From assembly GCA_031291635.1 (NCBI GenBank), contig JARLIR010000166.1:1-56908 (forward strand): a stretch of DNA of 56,908 nucleotides, given 5' to 3'. The translations under genes were made by a program, and so were the position numbers. The stretch is from Rhizomicrobium sp. (lineage in GTDB: Bacteria; Pseudomonadota; Alphaproteobacteria; Micropepsales; Micropepsaceae). This document shows, piece by piece, positions 56,444-56,908 of this stretch. The notes beneath the pieces were generated by a model, which ran no database searches, had not been told where the DNA came from, and saw only the letters and a program-made list of their open reading frames with translations. Position 1 is the stretch's first letter. The number at the start of each line of letters is the position of its first letter.

Positions 56444-56908
56444 TCATGACTGCGTTCCGTCGTTGCGTACGATGCGAACGATTTGTTGCGGGTCGGCACC
56501 AAGCTTGAGCTCCGCTGCGGCGAACAGCCGGTCGACAATCATGTAATTGCCGCGGACGCGATAATTGACGAGCTCGCCATCGCCCTTGGGACCAATGACC
56601 CAAAGTGGCGGCATCTCGCCTTGAGCGATGCCGGATGGGAACGCGATGAACACTTGGCGCCCATCATCAAACGCCCGCAACGGTCGCCAGGGCGGATTGT
56701 CGCCTTCGACATGATAACGGAAGTTGATGGCCGTCACGTCAATTCCGGATGCGAGCGGTGCTTGCGTCTCGGCTGCGATGTTCTGGGTGCGCAGGGCAAT
56801 GAGCTCATCTTGCGGATAGGCCCAGGAGACCGATGCCATGTAGGTTTTGGCATCGGAGCGCAATTCCAAATGATAGGTGCGCCTGTCGGTGTTGATCACG
56901 AGATTGGT
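56444..56908 (-). CDS. trbG: TrbG (VirB9-like) conjugal transfer protein, partial
   Basis: Open to the window edge: it begins TNLVINTDRRTYHLELRSDA and gives 154 residues to the stop at 56444. It has the C-terminal VirB9/TrbG features: SVSWAYPQDELIAL, INFRYHVEGDNPPWRPLRAF, DDGRQVFIAFPSGI and VNYRVRGNYMIVDRLFAAAE. TrbG forms the outer-membrane collar of the mating channel with TrbI and TrbH. The start lies outside the window. Its stop overlaps the trbI start. Confidence 0.93.
   Translation of the reverse strand, partial: TNLVINTDRRTYHLELRSDAKTYMASVSWAYPQDELIALRTQNIAAETQAPLASGIDVTAINFRYHVEGDNPPWRPLRAFDDGRQVFIAFPSGIAQGEMPPLWVIGPKGDGELVNYRVRGNYMIVDRLFAAAELKLGADPQQIVRIVRNDGTQS

Larger units (their letters stand above)
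54299..56447 (-). pseudogene. trbI: trbI (VirB10-like) split by an IS5-family element
   Basis: The 5' part runs from the ATG at 56447 to 55457 and the 3' part from 54504 to the stop at 54299. An IS element plus a TTA duplication lies between them. Leaving out the insertion and one TTA gives exactly 399 codons and joins ...FKAAVLSTVL to SVGSEAGTSNSENN in frame. The intact protein has an inner-membrane helix (VLLGLGTVAAIGIAGAAFFA), a proline-rich periplasmic linker and the C-terminal TrbI/VirB10 beta barrel (ALITGLRSDLPGEVTAQVTQ; LVWNRLILPNGRSVMLE; IRPGFPVNVLVTRDLIL). TrbI spans the envelope in the mating channel. As it stands, the chain would end with RADPRSWDSGAIR and lack the last 70 residues, so transfer should be blocked. 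The start overlaps the trbG stop (ATGA). Confidence 0.93.
51339..56908. mobile_element. Integrative conjugative element, left end (partial)
   Basis: It begins at tRNA-Asp and continues past the window edge. It holds a tyrosine integrase next to the tRNA, an excisionase-like gene, a LysR regulator, DUF2274, and the trbI and trbG genes of a P-type (trb) type IV secretion system. The attL core should lie in the 3' part of the tRNA (about 51390-51415). A 7-bp inverted repeat caacctc / gaggttg at 51417-51441, just past the tRNA, may be part of the integrase site. The far end is not in the window. Confidence 0.85.

Noticed and set aside
1..56908. CRISPR array
   Set aside because: No regularly spaced direct repeats or cas genes were seen anywhere in the window.

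Overview
The window looks like chromosome from a GC-rich alphaproteobacterium, probably free-living or plant/soil associated. The main reason is a complete PhyR-NepR-EcfG general stress response (GSR) core, a system known only from Alphaproteobacteria. A very large cyclic beta-1,2-glucan synthase and a xylan-use locus with long TonB-dependent receptors fit this. I cannot fix the genus from sequence alone; a Rhizomicrobium/Micropepsaceae- or Caulobacter-like relative is a guess.

Layout. (1) 1-1.2 kb: the 3' end of a class A penicillin-binding protein (PbpC-like) and a decayed esterase. (2) 1.5-15.2 kb: a hemicellulose locus with an ECF sigma/FecR pair, a TonB-dependent receptor carrying an STN signalling domain, a GH51 arabinofuranosidase, a GH115 alpha-glucuronidase and a second TonB receptor. 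The second receptor's promoter carries a near-perfect LacI/XylR-type operator. (3) 15.8-17.6 kb: a small HExxH-type protein and an Nramp-like transporter. (4) 17.6-47.8 kb: a general-stress island. It holds phyR, nepR, ecfG, a PhyK-like kinase, a second HWE kinase, two hybrid kinases, cyclic glucan synthase, CsbD, a ferritin-like protein, hemerythrin, SYLF protein, three PRC-barrel proteins, DUF1328, DUF3309 and several very small membrane proteins. I found about 21 GGAAC-N16/17-(C)GTT-like sigma-EcfG promoters here, 13 of them exact. All lie between genes and point at one. (5) 47.9-51.2 kb: pyrophosphatase, a VapBC-type toxin-antitoxin pair with a palindromic operator, a stand-alone FlhB C-terminal domain, a FliK-like protein and an EF-hand lipoprotein. 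(6) 51.3 kb to the end: tRNA-Asp(GUC) used as the integration site of an integrative conjugative element (integrase, excisionase-like protein, LysR regulator, DUF2274, trbI, trbG). trbI is broken by a 949-bp IS5-family element.

How it works together (inference). Surface sensing of a xylan-derived ligand by the STN receptor would pass through FecR to the ECF sigma. The two receptors import side-chain-bearing oligosaccharides and the two secreted enzymes remove arabinose and glucuronate. In the stress island, PhyK-type kinases phosphorylate PhyR, PhyR~P sequesters NepR, and EcfG is freed to fire the surrounding promoters. The core system and much of its envelope, iron and oxidative-protection regulon therefore sit side by side. 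The conjugative element at the right edge is probably transfer-defective because of the trbI insertion.
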